From Ornithobacterium rhinotracheale DSM 15997 (GTDB lineage Bacteria > Bacteroidota > Bacteroidia > Flavobacteriales > Weeksellaceae), in contig NC_018016.1 in assembly GCF_000265465.1 (NCBI RefSeq), positions 1,466,501 to 1,530,500 on the forward strand: a DNA stretch of 64,000 bases. The letters are read 5' to 3'. The notes under the pieces are model-generated. The model was not told where the DNA came from and made no database searches. It worked only from the letters and a program-made list of their open reading frames with translations. Every line of letters begins with the position of its first letter. Position 1 is the first letter of the stretch. The translations under genes were made by a program, and so were the position numbers. Of the stretch, positions 37,829-47,264 are shown piece after piece.

Positions 37829-38956
37829 ATGAAAAAATTATTTTTATTAAGTTTAGCAAGTATTTTACTTTCAGCTTGTTCCTCTTCAGATAGCCGAAAG
37901 GATTCGGGACCTTCCACATGTGAGCAATGCATAAAAGAATTTAATAGAAAAGCAACACTTACGCATTGGGCTGATGATATCATTATTCCAAATTATAAGA
38001 CATACAATCAGTCCATTATTCAGCTTAAAACAGAAACGGAGGCTTTTGTACAATCGCCTTCTACCGAGAATTTGGCAAAACTCAAAAATGCGTTGAGCCA
38101 AACTTATTTACTTTGGCAAACAGTGGCTCCGTTTGAAATGGGCAAAGCCAAAGCTGTGGATTTAAGATTTTATACCAATATTTATCCCACCAATGTTACT
38201 AGGATTGAGCAAAATATACAAAGCCAAAATCTTAACTTAAAATTGCCAGATACCAACACACAGCAAGGGCTTCCTGCATTGGACTATTTAGTAAACGGAG
38301 TGGCAGACTCTCCAGAGAAAATTGTAGAAAAATACCAAGATGATAAGTATAAAAAATACTTGGTAGCTGTTGTGGATAGATTGCAACAAATTACGCAACT
38401 AGTTGTAGATGATTGGGATACCTCTTATCGAGGGAAATTTATCCAAAACGATGGAAATTCGGCGGTATCTTCTATCAATGTTTTAGCCAATGATTATTTA
38501 CTTTATTATGAGAAATATATGCGAAACGGAAAAGTGCGTTTCCCATCTGGTGCCGCAACAGGAAAGGCTTATCCCAATGATGTGGAATCTCGCTACAATC
38601 CGCAACTTTCGTTTCCTTTGCTCATAAAATCGCTAGAAACCATGCAAAACTTCTTCAACGGAAGACGCTTTGTAGATCAGCCAGTTGGCTTAGGATTTAG
38701 AACTTATCTAGATAAATACCATAAAGTAACAGGAGGTAAAGATATAGCACAAGCCATCAATTCAAAATTTGATGAAGCCATCAATTATACAAAGAAAATA
38801 AGCGAACATGCCACAGAGTATGAGTTGATAAAAACGAATAACAAAGCCATGCTAGAGTTGCATGACATTATCCAATCAAATATAATTAATCTAAAAGTGG
38901 ATATGTTCCAAGCAATGGGTGTTTCTGTGCAATATGTAGATGGAGACGGGGATTAA
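37829..38956 (+). CDS. Imelysin-family lipoprotein
   Basis: 375 aa with a lipoprotein signal (LLSLASILLSACSSS). Imelysin/EfeO-M75-like proteins are periplasmic or surface iron-associated proteins. The protein is mostly helical and contains the characteristic segment LLWQTVAPFEMGKAKAVDLR, with a GLPALDYLV segment in place of the canonical GxHxxE metal motif. It is first in an operon with an HTTM protein (26 nt) and a TonB-dependent receptor, which supports iron or metal acquisition. Confidence 0.87.
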   Translation: MKKLFLLSLASILLSACSSSDSRKDSGPSTCEQCIKEFNRKATLTHWADDIIIPNYKTYNQSIIQLKTETEAFVQSPSTENLAKLKNALSQTYLLWQTVAPFEMGKAKAVDLRFYTNIYPTNVTRIEQNIQSQNLNLKLPDTNTQQGLPALDYLVNGVADSPEKIVEKYQDDKYKKYLVAVVDRLQQITQLVVDDWDTSYRGKFIQNDGNSAVSSINVLANDYLLYYEKYMRNGKVRFPSGAATGKAYPNDVESRYNPQLSFPLLIKSLETMQNFFNGRRFVDQPVGLGFRTYLDKYHKVTGGKDIAQAINSKFDEAINYTKKISEHATEYELIKTNNKAMLELHDIIQSNIINLKVDMFQAMGVSVQYVDGDGD

Positions 38957-38982
38957 GTGTTTTGATTTCAAAGGATTAAACA

Positions 38983-40350
38983 ATGTTCGTTAAAGTTAAA
39001 AATTATTTAGCGCAAAATACCTCTGCTGCTCCACTCAGCGTCTTTAGAATGATTTTCGGGACGATGATGTTTGCCAGCATCATTCGTTTTTGGCACAATG
39101 GCTGGATCGAGGATTTTTACATTAAGCCCAGATTTTTCTTTTCCTACTATGGATTTGAATGGGTAAAGCCTTTAGGCATATATACTTATGTGCTTTTTGC
39201 CATTTGTGCATTGGCAGCATTGGGCATTGCATTGGGCTATAAATATCGATTTTCAGCGATTTTGTTTTTTCTGTCGTTTACCTACACCGAGCTGATGGAT
39301 AAAACCACTTATCTCAATCATTATTATTTCATTAGTTTAATGGCATTTTTAATGATTTTTTTGCCCGCCAATGCGTATTTTTCGGTAGATGCCTATCTCA
39401 AGAAATCGGAGAAAAAATACATTCCGCGATGGACGATTTTTTCGGTGCAGTTTATGCTGAGTATCGTTTATTTTTATGCAGGTTTGGCAAAACTAAATTC
39501 AGATTGGTTGTTCAATGCCATGCCACTTAAAATCTGGTTGCCACCACACCACGAAATGCCAATTGTGGGCGAATTATTTTCGCAAACATGGTTTCTGTAC
39601 TTTATGTCTTGGGGTGGAGCGATTTATGATTTAGCCATTCCGTTTTTATTGTTTAATAGAAAAACGAGATTTATAGGATTTTTATTCGTTTTATTCTTTC
39701 ATATTTTTACACGAATTTTATTCCCAATCGGGATGTTCCCGTTCATCATGATAGGTTCTACACTTATCTTTTTTGATGCCAAATATCACCAGCGATTCAT
39801 TGATTTTCTGAGAAAAATCCTTCGAAAATTGAATTTTAAAAAGATTGCAACAAGCGAAGTTCCATATAAATATCCCGCATTTTTAAATCGCCCGATTCAA
39901 GTGCTTTTTGTGCTATTTTTTATCGTGCAAATTGTTTTTCCGTTTAGATATTTATTGTATCCAGGCGAATTGTTTTGGACAGAGGAGGGATTCCGATTTT
40001 CGTGGCGAGTGATGTTGATGGAAAAAGCGGGCTACACTTCATTTATCATTAAAGATAAAAATTCAGACAGAAGAACGATTGTAGAGGCGAGAGATTACCT
40101 CACGCCGTTTCAAGAAAAGCAAATGTCGTTTCAGCCCGATTTTATCATTGAATTTGCACAATATTTAGCCCAAGAATTTAAGAAAAGAGGTTACGAAAAT
40201 CCGCAAGTTTTTGCACAAAGTTATGTCGCGCTCAACGGGCGTGGAAGTGTGCAGTATATTGATCCTACGGTGGATTTAGCCCAAGAAAAAGATTCTTGGA
40301 AACATAAAACATTTATTTTACCATTTAATCATGAAATCAAAGGTTTATAG
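38983..40350 (+). CDS. HTTM-domain (vitamin K gamma-carboxylase-like) membrane protein
   Basis: A 455-aa inner-membrane protein with several helices. The N-terminal half matches HTTM proteins: PLSVFRMIFGTMMFASIIRF, LMDKTTYLNHYYFISLMAFL, then the YFYAGLAKLNSDWL segment with its conserved Lys-Leu-Asn. HTTM is related to the eukaryotic vitamin K-dependent gamma-carboxylase; the bacterial reaction is unknown. It overlaps the TonB receptor gene by 20 nt, so translation is coupled. Its recurrence between imelysin and TonB receptor genes suggests a job in modifying or assembling the uptake system. Confidence 0.85.
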   Translation: MFVKVKNYLAQNTSAAPLSVFRMIFGTMMFASIIRFWHNGWIEDFYIKPRFFFSYYGFEWVKPLGIYTYVLFAICALAALGIALGYKYRFSAILFFLSFTYTELMDKTTYLNHYYFISLMAFLMIFLPANAYFSVDAYLKKSEKKYIPRWTIFSVQFMLSIVYFYAGLAKLNSDWLFNAMPLKIWLPPHHEMPIVGELFSQTWFLYFMSWGGAIYDLAIPFLLFNRKTRFIGFLFVLFFHIFTRILFPIGMFPFIMIGSTLIFFDAKYHQRFIDFLRKILRKLNFKKIATSEVPYKYPAFLNRPIQVLFVLFFIVQIVFPFRYLLYPGELFWTEEGFRFSWRVMLMEKAGYTSFIIKDKNSDRRTIVEARDYLTPFQEKQMSFQPDFIIEFAQYLAQEFKKRGYENPQVFAQSYVALNGRGSVQYIDPTVDLAQEKDSWKHKTFILPFNHEIKGL

Positions 40351-42562
40351 TATATTTTCTTTGTTGATTTGTTTGCCCATTTCGGCACAAATTCAGTCCA
40401 AAGAAAAAGCAAAAAAGGATAGTATTGAAACCATTAATCTAAACCAAGTGGAGGCGCAGGCGCACCGCAAAAAGGCTTTCACGCTCAGGCACATGAAAGA
40501 GGTGGAGGGAACCTCTATCCTCGCAGGGAAAAAGACCGAAGTGGTGCTTGTGGATCAAAAAACAGCAAACCTTGCAACCAATAATGCACGCCAAGTGTAT
40601 AACCAAGTGGTGGGGCTCAATATTTATGATTACAACGATGGTGGGTTGCAGCTCGGAATTGGAGGGCGCGGACTGGATCCCAACCGAACTGCCAATTTTA
40701 ATACAAGACAAAATGGCTACGACATCAGTGCCGATGTGTTGGGCTATCCCGAAAGCTACTACACGCCGCCCACAGAGGCATTGCAAGAGGTGCAAATCAT
40801 TCGTGGAGCGGCATCTTTGCAATACGGAACGCAGTTTGGTGGAATGATTAATTTTAAATTTAAAGAACCCACCTCACGCAAAAAGATTTTGCTCAATTCA
40901 AGACAAACGATAGGTTCGTATAATTTATTTACCTCGTTCAATAGTTTGGAGGGCACGCTGGGTAAATTTTCTTATTATACTTTTTACAATCACAAACAAG
41001 GCGATGGGTTTCGTCCTAATTCTAATTTTAATTCCAATAATGCCTTTGGTGCATTTAAATATCAATTTAACGAAAATACGAGTGTAAAGTTTGAATACAC
41101 TTATTTCCATTATTTAGCACAACAAGCGGGCGGGCTCACCGATAAAATGTTTTACGAGAATCCCACATTTAGCAATCGTTCCAGAAACTGGTTTGAGGTA
41201 GATTGGAATTTATTTAATTTAAATTTTCATCATAAATTTAGCGAGAAAACAGCTTTTGACCTTAATACCTTTGGGCTAAAGGCGGATAGAAAAACAGTGG
41301 GATTCCGAGTGCAACGCGTGGGGCAACCAGATAATCCTAATGAGGCGAGAGATTTAATCGTGGGCGATTTTGTGAACTGGGGAGCGGAAGCAAGATTATT
41401 GACAAAATATAATTTCTTTAATAAAGAAAATGTGCTACTCGTGGGGGCAAAATACTACCAATCACGCAACAAGTCGCGCCAAGGACCTGGGACAAAAGGA
41501 GCCGACGCCGATTTCAATTTTGATACAAAAACTTCGCCCGATTATCCGCACCAGAGCGATTTCACTTATCCGAATTTGAATTTAGCCGTTTTTGGAGAAA
41601 ATATTTTTAGAATCACGCCTAAATTTTCCATCACACCAGGAATTAGATTTGAATACATTGATACGCAGGCTGATGGTGCATTTCGCTATGTGTTGAAAAA
41701 TTTGGCAGGAATTGTTATCCAAAACGATTTGATAAAAGACGATATTGATTACAAAAGAAGTTTGGTACTTTTGGGAATAGGAGCCAGCTATAAACCCACC
41801 GATTTCTTGGAAGTGTATGGAAACCTGTCTCAAAACTATCGTTCTGTGACATTCAGTGATTTGCATACCACCAATCCTTCGTTTGAAGTGGACAAAAACA
41901 TCAAAGACGAAAACGGATTTACGGCAGATTTAGGCTTCAGAGGAAACTTCAATCGATTTATTTCTTATGATACCAATATTTTTGGATTGTGGTATCTAGA
42001 TAAAATAGGGAATTACATACGCCCAGCAGATGCCAAAAGCGTGAGGGCAAATGTGGGAGATGCCATTATTTATGGTTTGGAGTTTTTTGCCGAGGCAGAT
42101 TTTTTGAGAGCCTTTAGAGTAGCCAATCGCTCGCTCATGTTTACAGGCTTTGTAAATTCATCTTTTTCTGAATCTAAATACATTAGATCAAAAATCGTTG
42201 GGGTAGAAGGGAAGCGAGTGCAATTTAATCCACAAGTAAATTTAAAAACGGGAATCAATTTTGGGTATAAAAATTTCCTAGCCGCATTGCAGTACATGTA
42301 TGTTTCGGAGCAGTTTTCAGACGATAGCAACTCGCCACAGCTCAAGCAAGAAGACACTTACGGAATCCGTGGGGCAATCCCTGCCTATGGCATTATGGAT
42401 TTTTCTGCCTCGTACACCTATAAGCGATATAAACTCGAGGCGGGAATCAACAATTTGCTTAATGATTATTATTTTGTGCGTCGTGCCACGGGCTATCCAG
42501 GACCAGGGATTATCCCATCAGACCCGCGTACTTTTTATGTAACTTTTGGGTTTAAATTATAA
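40331..42562 (+). CDS. TonB-dependent outer-membrane receptor (FecA-like)
   Basis: A 743-aa beta-barrel with signal peptide (YSIFSLLICLPISAQ). There is no carboxypeptidase-like domain, unlike SusC types. The plug is around residues 60-180 (NNARQVYNQVVGLNIYDYND, then ALQEVQIIRGAASLQYGTQF and GGMINFKFK). The barrel ends in a C-terminal aromatic/leucine strand (FYVTFGFKL), as TBDRs do. It is last in the operon with imelysin and HTTM. It is probably a ferric-complex importer; the ligand is unknown. Confidence 0.92.
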   Translation: MKSKVYSIFSLLICLPISAQIQSKEKAKKDSIETINLNQVEAQAHRKKAFTLRHMKEVEGTSILAGKKTEVVLVDQKTANLATNNARQVYNQVVGLNIYDYNDGGLQLGIGGRGLDPNRTANFNTRQNGYDISADVLGYPESYYTPPTEALQEVQIIRGAASLQYGTQFGGMINFKFKEPTSRKKILLNSRQTIGSYNLFTSFNSLEGTLGKFSYYTFYNHKQGDGFRPNSNFNSNNAFGAFKYQFNENTSVKFEYTYFHYLAQQAGGLTDKMFYENPTFSNRSRNWFEVDWNLFNLNFHHKFSEKTAFDLNTFGLKADRKTVGFRVQRVGQPDNPNEARDLIVGDFVNWGAEARLLTKYNFFNKENVLLVGAKYYQSRNKSRQGPGTKGADADFNFDTKTSPDYPHQSDFTYPNLNLAVFGENIFRITPKFSITPGIRFEYIDTQADGAFRYVLKNLAGIVIQNDLIKDDIDYKRSLVLLGIGASYKPTDFLEVYGNLSQNYRSVTFSDLHTTNPSFEVDKNIKDENGFTADLGFRGNFNRFISYDTNIFGLWYLDKIGNYIRPADAKSVRANVGDAIIYGLEFFAEADFLRAFRVANRSLMFTGFVNSSFSESKYIRSKIVGVEGKRVQFNPQVNLKTGINFGYKNFLAALQYMYVSEQFSDDSNSPQLKQEDTYGIRGAIPAYGIMDFSASYTYKRYKLEAGINNLLNDYYFVRRATGYPGPGIIPSDPRTFYVTFGFKL

Positions 42563-42623
42563 TTAAACGGATTCTTTATCATTACTAAAATTTGTTTGAA
42601 TTAAAATTTGTACATAACTAAAA

Positions 42624-42887
42624 ATGATTGCAATGCTAGTTACCAATATTTCAGAATTTAGAAAAGATTTAAAATCCTATTTAAACAAGGTTGCAAAAAA
42701 CTTTGAAACCTTAATCATTAATCGTGGAAAAGAATCTGCAATCGTGGTTTTGTCGCTTGATGAGTATAATTCTTTGATGGCGACAAATTATGAACTGTCT
42801 TCTCGCAAAAACGAACAGCGTCTAGATGCTGCAATAGCAAAATTGAAATCAGGAGAATCATTTGAGAAAACACTGATTGAAGATTAA
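42624..42887 (+). CDS. yefM: YefM-like antitoxin (Phd/YefM family)
   Basis: 87 aa. The N-terminal Phd/YefM DNA-binding part is NISEFRKDLKSYLNKVAKNF followed by LIINRGKESAIVVLSLDEYN; the acidic toxin-binding tail is KSGESFEKTLIED. ATG 42633 is an alternative start that would remove three residues. It neutralises the YoeB-like toxin encoded 2 nt downstream and normally represses the pair. Confidence 0.9.
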   Translation: MIAMLVTNISEFRKDLKSYLNKVAKNFETLIINRGKESAIVVLSLDEYNSLMATNYELSSRKNEQRLDAAIAKLKSGESFEKTLIED

Positions 42888-42889
42888 TT

Positions 42890-43147
42890 ATGAAATATAT
42901 TTTTGTAGATGAATCTTGGGAAGATTATCTATATTGGCAAAAAGACGATAAACGAAAGCTTAAAAGAATCAATGCTTTGTTGAAAGATATTTCGCGCACG
43001 CCTTTTGAAGGTATTGGCAAACCTGAGCCATTAAAACATAAATATTCAGGATTTTGGTCACGCAGAATTGATGATGAACATTGTTTAATTTACCGTTACG
43101 AAGAAGATAAAATCCTGATTGCCAAATGTAGATTTCATTATGATTAA
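42890..43147 (+). CDS. yoeB: YoeB-like RNase toxin with the Arg65 position changed to Cys
   Basis: An 85-aa toxin, aligning collinearly with E. coli YoeB. The catalytic Glu46 (GKPEPLKH) and His83-Tyr84 (CRFHYD) are kept. The active-site Arg65 is Cys65 (DDEHCLIYRY), a single-base CGT-to-TGT type change. YoeB cleaves mRNA in the ribosomal A site; losing Arg65 would be expected to weaken it. The antitoxin gene appears intact. This is a complete, in-frame gene, not a pseudogene. Confidence 0.9.
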   Translation: MKYIFVDESWEDYLYWQKDDKRKLKRINALLKDISRTPFEGIGKPEPLKHKYSGFWSRRIDDEHCLIYRYEEDKILIAKCRFHYD

Positions 43148-43154
43148 AAATAAA

Positions 43155-43184
43155 AAAGCTATCTCTAGATATTGAGATAGCTTT
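43155..43184. terminator. Bidirectional hairpin
   Basis: AAAGCTATCTC / GAGATAGCTTT with A- and T-rich flanks lies between the convergent yoeB and cbpM genes. Confidence 0.78.
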
Positions 43185-43202
43185 CTTTTCTTATGAATTA
43201 AA

Positions 43203-43496
43203 TTAGTCTTTGTCAAAAAATCGCAACGAGTTTTTCAACGATTGAATTTCTCGTTCCATTTGTTGCATTCTTTGTAGCATGTGGCGCATCGCATCGATTC
43301 CTGCAAGGTTCACGCCCAAATCATAATGCCAGCGACTGTATTTTTCAAGCTCTTCTAGCATATCCTCTTCAATACAATACTCATTGTCCACCTGTTGCAA
43401 AACGAGAATTCCCTCGTCCTGCAGATCGCTGATGAAAGTACGCTCAATCTGCGTGTTCTTACAATAATCAGATATTTTGATATATTTTATTTCCAT
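43203..43496 (-). CDS. cbpM: CbpM-like chaperone modulator
   Basis: 97 aa. The N-terminal winged-helix-like part (SDYCKNTQIERTFISDLQDE) and the following helices (LGVNLAGIDAMRHMLQRMQQ) match the CbpM/MerR-type modulators that bind and inhibit the J-domain of CbpA. It lies 5 nt after the J-protein gene and is co-transcribed with it. Conserved operon context makes the call firm. Confidence 0.82.
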   Translation of the reverse strand: MEIKYIKISDYCKNTQIERTFISDLQDEGILVLQQVDNEYCIEEDMLEELEKYSRWHYDLGVNLAGIDAMRHMLQRMQQMEREIQSLKNSLRFFDKD

Positions 43497-43501
43497 GATT
43501 T

Positions 43502-44428
43502 TTAAAGTTTAGCTAGTTTTTCAAACAATTCTTTTTGTTCATCGCTTAATTGCGTAGGAATTTCCACTTGGTAATTGATGATTAAATCACCAAATTCTCC
43601 TGCCTTTTTGTATTTAGGGAAACCTTTTCCTTTCAATTTTACTTTGCTATCGTTTTGTGTGCCTGGTTTTACTTTTAATTTCACTTCGCCATCAAAAGTT
43701 TTAACCAAGATTTCTCCGCCTAAAACAGCGGTGTATAAATCCAATTTTTGAGTTTTGTGCAAATCATTGCCTTGGCGTTTAAACTCGGGATCTTGCGCAA
43801 TGTTAAAGGTAATGTACAAATCTCCTTTTGGTCCGCCATTCACGCCTTCGCCGCCGTAGCCTTTTAGCTTAATTTTTTGCCCATCTTCTACACCTGCAGG
43901 AATTGTAATTCTGATTTTTTTACCATTCACATTCAGCTCGCGTTTGTGCGTAGTGTAGACATCTCGCATGCTAAGCTGCAGTTCAGCAGAAAGATCCTGT
44001 CCTCGGAATTTTCTTGTACGGCTACCTCTGCCAAAATGTGCACTACCACCAGCACGACTGCCAAATAAATCGCTGAAGAAGTCAGAGAAATTACCTTCTT
44101 CAAAATTTCCGTCATAGGATTCGCTCCAAGCTTGCCCACCACCAAACGGATTGCCACCGCCATAGGCTTGCTGTTGCTGTCTCATTTTTTCTATCTCCTC
44201 AGCGTGTTTCCAATTTTCGCCATACTCATCATATTTCTTACGATTTTCAGGATTGCTCAGCACCTCGTTAGCCTCGTTCAGTTGCTGGAATTTTTGTTGA
44301 GCCTCCTTATCGTTTGGGTTCAAGTCTGGGTGGTATTTTCTTGCCAATTTGCGATAAGCTTTTTTGATGTCGGCTTCGCTGGCATTTTTGTCCACCCCTA
44401 GTATTTGATAATAATCTATATATGCCAT
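43502..44428 (-). CDS. cbpA: CbpA-type J-domain co-chaperone
   Basis: 308 aa. The J domain ([20 protein letters not shown], then the HPD motif in RKYHPDLNP) is followed by a Gly/Phe-rich region and the C-terminal peptide-binding domains ([16 protein letters not shown] ... [20 protein letters not shown]). There are no zinc-finger CxxCxGxG repeats, so this is type B (CbpA), not DnaJ. It stimulates DnaK ATPase. It is paired with CbpM. Confidence 0.9.
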   Translation of the reverse strand: MAYIDYYQILGVDKNASEADIKKAYRKLARKYHPDLNPNDKEAQQKFQQLNEANEVLSNPENRKKYDEYGENWKHAEEIEKMRQQQQAYGGGNPFGGGQAWSESYDGNFEEGNFSDFFSDLFGSRAGGSAHFGRGSRTRKFRGQDLSAELQLSMRDVYTTHKRELNVNGKKIRITIPAGVEDGQKIKLKGYGGEGVNGGPKGDLYITFNIAQDPEFKRQGNDLHKTQKLDLYTAVLGGEILVKTFDGEVKLKVKPGTQNDSKVKLKGKGFPKYKKAGEFGDLIINYQVEIPTQLSDEQKELFEKLAKL

Positions 44429-44479
44429 AAATATTTCTAAATTTTTTGATTAATTAGGGTAAATCAATTATTGTGCAAA

Positions 44480-45256
44480 CTATTGATTTTGTTCTTTTTT
44501 TGCCTTTTCCCACAATAAATCAAGCTGTTCTATCGATAAATCTGACAAATTTACCTTTTCGTTTTCTGCCAAATTTTCCATTTTTTGAAAACGATTAATA
44601 AATTTCTGATTGGTTCTTTCTAGTGCATTCTCTGGATTGATCCCTATTTGGCGGGCATAATTTATAATTGAAAAAAGCACATCGCCCAGCTCGTCTTCTT
44701 GCTTTTGCTTGTCAGTCTCGGCCTTAAACTCTGCAATTTCTTCTTCTATTTTGCTGAAAGCCTCCTCGGGTGTAGGGAAATCAAAGCCAATGCCTTTTAC
44801 CTTATCCTGAATGCGGTAGGCTTTCACCATAGCGGGCAAACCTTTAGGGACACCTGCCAGTACAGAACGATTACCTTCTTTTAGTTTTAGTTTTTCCCAA
44901 TTTCGTTTTACTTCTTCCTCGTCTTGCACTTGCACATCACCATAAATATGCGGATGGCGGAAAATCAATTTTTCGCATTCGGCATGTATGGCATCTGCAA
45001 TATCAAAAGCCTTTTGCTCCTCGGCGATTTTGGCGTAAAAGATGAGGTGCAACATCACATCGCCGATTTCTTTTTTAAGCTCAGGGAGATCGTTGTTTAA
45101 AATAGCATCGCCTAATTCGTAAACCTCTTCTAGTGTGAGATGGCGTAGGCTGAGCAAGGTTTGTTTTCTATCCCAAGGGCATTTTTCTCTTAAATCGTCT
45201 AAAATATCGAGCAATCGCCCGAAAGCTTGCATTTTTTCTTCTCTAGTGTGCATCAT
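44480..45256 (-). CDS. mazG: Nucleoside triphosphate pyrophosphohydrolase MazG
   Basis: 258 aa in two MazG repeats. Each has the metal-binding EExxE-like helices: CPWDRKQTLLSLRHLTLEEV with EVYELGDAI in the first, and EEIAEFKAE ... QEDELGDVLFSIINYAR in the second. It cleaves NTPs to NMP and pyrophosphate, protecting against non-canonical nucleotides and affecting (p)ppGpp levels. Two tandem ATG codons start it; I use the upstream one. Confidence 0.93.
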   Translation of the reverse strand: MMHTREEKMQAFGRLLDILDDLREKCPWDRKQTLLSLRHLTLEEVYELGDAILNNDLPELKKEIGDVMLHLIFYAKIAEEQKAFDIADAIHAECEKLIFRHPHIYGDVQVQDEEEVKRNWEKLKLKEGNRSVLAGVPKGLPAMVKAYRIQDKVKGIGFDFPTPEEAFSKIEEEIAEFKAETDKQKQEDELGDVLFSIINYARQIGINPENALERTNQKFINRFQKMENLAENEKVNLSDLSIEQLDLLWEKAKKEQNQ

Positions 45257-45282
45257 GGCATATTTTCTTGGCAGAAAGGTAC

Positions 45283-45315
45283 AAAAAAAAGCCCAAAAAC
45301 TAATTTTTGGGCTTT
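45283..45315 (-). terminator. Terminator of the DUF5606 transcript
   Basis: On the minus strand, AAAGCCCAAAAA / TTTTTGGGCTTT is followed by T8 (A8 at 45283-45290 on the plus strand). It separates DUF5606 from mazG. Confidence 0.85.
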
Positions 45316-45341
45316 ATAGATTTATTAATTTATTTAAAATC

Positions 45342-45767
45342 TTATTCCTCTTCGCTTTTAGCGTTTTCAGTTTCTTCGTTTTCTTCTGGAGTCAATAAAT
45401 CGTTTTTAAGCAAAATATTGTACCATTGGAATAATTTTTTAAGATCTGAGTGGTACACACGGCTTTCGTCGTATTCAGGAAGCACCTCTTGCATATAAGC
45501 ACGCAATTCGCTCTCTGGAGATTTGTGGCTTATGCACTCTTTTCCGTTTTCTTTTTCGTAGATTTTTTTGAAAACTTCGCGTAATGGAACTTCTTCTGTA
45601 TGGGTGTAAATCGCTACATTGCTAAGCAAACTTACATTGTAAGATGCTGGAATGCTTGATTTTTTTCCGTCGTCTAAGTTTTTTGCAATAAAACCACTTT
45701 TGGTTTGAGAAATTAGGTTGTATAAACCTGGCTTTCCTGAGATTGCAATTACTTTTTCTATCTTCAT
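45342..45767 (-). CDS. DUF5606 protein
   Basis: 141 aa. The N-terminal MKIEKVIAISGKPGLYNLIS, then KSGFIAKNLDDGKKSSIPAS, is the conserved start of DUF5606 in Bacteroidota. The C-terminal part is acidic. No catalytic residues are evident. It sits just downstream of def in the same direction. Function is unknown; neighbours are protein-maturation genes. Confidence 0.85.
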   Translation of the reverse strand: MKIEKVIAISGKPGLYNLISQTKSGFIAKNLDDGKKSSIPASYNVSLLSNVAIYTHTEEVPLREVFKKIYEKENGKECISHKSPESELRAYMQEVLPEYDESRVYHSDLKKLFQWYNILLKNDLLTPEENEETENAKSEEE

Positions 45768-45816
45768 CTTTTATGTTTTAGTATTAAAATTTTTTTCGTG
45801 ATGGCAAATATAAAAT

Positions 45817-46389
45817 TTATTTCGGAAAACGCATCTTATATTTTACATTTACATTCCCTTTGCTGATTTTATCCAGTTTTTTGCTCACCAATTTTTTCTT
45901 AAAATTGCTCAAATAGTCGGTAAACAAAACACCATCTATGTGGTCGTATTCGTGCTGAATGACACGCGCAAATATATCCGAAAAAGTTTCGGTATGCTCC
46001 ACAAAGTTTTCATCTAAGTAGCGTAGCGTAATGCTCTCTGGGCGAGCTACATCTTCGCGCACATTTGGGATACTTAAACACCCTTCGTTAAATTTCCAAG
46101 GCTCGCCAGTTTCCTCGATTTTGTGAGCGTTGATAAATACTTTTTTAAAAGTTTTAAGCTCCTCGGCTATGTTCTCGTACTCTTCATCTTCCGCAAAAGG
46201 AGTAATGTCAATCACAAAAAGGCGAATCGGAAGCCCTACTTGAGGTGCTGCAATCCCGATGCCATTGGCTGTGTACATGGTTTCAAACATGTTTTCAATC
46301 AACTCGTTGAGGTGCGGATAATCTTTATCAATGTCTTCGCATTTTTTTCTTAAAACAGGGTCGCCATATGCGCGAATATCTAATATCAT
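45817..46389 (-). CDS. def: Peptide deformylase
   Basis: It removes the formyl group from nascent proteins. The 190-aa protein has all three motifs: GIGIAAPQVG, EGCLSIPNVRE and QHEYDHIDGVLF (HExxH), which supply the metal ligands (Cys, two His) and the catalytic Glu. It is downstream of ruvX. Confidence 0.97.
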   Translation of the reverse strand: MILDIRAYGDPVLRKKCEDIDKDYPHLNELIENMFETMYTANGIGIAAPQVGLPIRLFVIDITPFAEDEEYENIAEELKTFKKVFINAHKIEETGEPWKFNEGCLSIPNVREDVARPESITLRYLDENFVEHTETFSDIFARVIQHEYDHIDGVLFTDYLSNFKKKLVSKKLDKISKGNVNVKYKMRFPK

Positions 46390-46539
46390 TTCTTTAAATG
46401 TTTTAAATTATAAATTTTTAATTTTCTTTTAATTCTGAAAGAAAAAATCCTCCAGAAAATGATTTTTTTTTATTAAAGCTAAAAAATGAATTTCAACCGA
46501 ATTTTTAATAAAAAAATAGGGCGAAATCTATATTATTTT

Positions 46540-46950
46540 TTAGCCGTTTCGTTCCATGAAAGATTGCAAAATCAATGTGGCACTCACGCGATCGATGATG
46601 GTTTTGTCTCGTCGTTTTTTCTTTTTTGCGCCGCTCATAAAAATCGCTTCTGCCGCTCGTATGGAGGTGTAGGATTCATCTTCTCTGTGAATATTGATTT
46701 TCGGGTATTTTTTCTGAAAATCTTGAATGAAAATCTGAATGTCTTCTTCAATTTCTCCAGGCACGCCGTGTGCACGCATTGGCAAACCTATCACCACATC
46801 GCTCACGGGCTCGGTCGCAAAATATTTTTCAAGATACGGCATCAAATCCTTGGTAGGCACTGTGTCCAATGCCGAGGCAATGATGCGCAGGGGATCTGTT
46901 ACGGCGAGTCCCGTTTTTACTTTTCCGTAATCTATGGCTAAAATTCGCAA
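46540..46950 (-). CDS. ruvX: Holliday junction resolvase-like RuvX (YqgF)
   Basis: 136 aa, RNase H-like fold. The N-terminal ILAIDYGKVKTGLAVTD carries the first catalytic Asp, and the C-terminal RRDKTIIDRVSATLILQSF carries the last acidic residue. It starts with TTG, since no ATG is available in frame upstream of MRILAIDYG. It processes 16S rRNA and possibly junctions. It lies between clpS and def. Confidence 0.92.
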   Translation of the reverse strand: MRILAIDYGKVKTGLAVTDPLRIIASALDTVPTKDLMPYLEKYFATEPVSDVVIGLPMRAHGVPGEIEEDIQIFIQDFQKKYPKINIHREDESYTSIRAAEAIFMSGAKKKKRRDKTIIDRVSATLILQSFMERNG

Positions 46951-46967
46951 AATTTCAATTTTTAAAA

Positions 46968-47261
46968 CTAAACAATCTCCGCCGAAAGTCCGCTATCTAG
47001 CAAGGCAGAACACATCGGGATAAGTGTATCTTTGTCACCAGATTTCACATCGCACTTGCCAGAGTAGTGCACAATCATAGCACACTGTTCCGCTTGAATA
47101 GGCGTGTGCTGGCAGATTTTGACCAAGCATTCAATCACCCAATCAAAGGTGTTTACATCATCATTGTGCAGAATGATACGGTAAGCATTCTCGGTTTCGG
47201 TAAGCACCGCGATGTCTTCTAATGTTTCGGTTTGTGTGTTAAAATATGGATTCTGTGTCAT
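46968..47261 (-). CDS. clpS: ATP-dependent Clp protease adaptor ClpS
   Basis: 97 aa. The core has IILHNDDVNTFDWVIECLVK (the NDD residues that bind N-degrons), CAMIVHYSGKCDV and the usual C-terminal strand. It delivers N-end-rule substrates to ClpA/ClpC. It lies 3 nt after prmA and is co-transcribed. Confidence 0.94.
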   Translation of the reverse strand: MTQNPYFNTQTETLEDIAVLTETENAYRIILHNDDVNTFDWVIECLVKICQHTPIQAEQCAMIVHYSGKCDVKSGDKDTLIPMCSALLDSGLSAEIV

Positions 47262-47264
47262 TTT

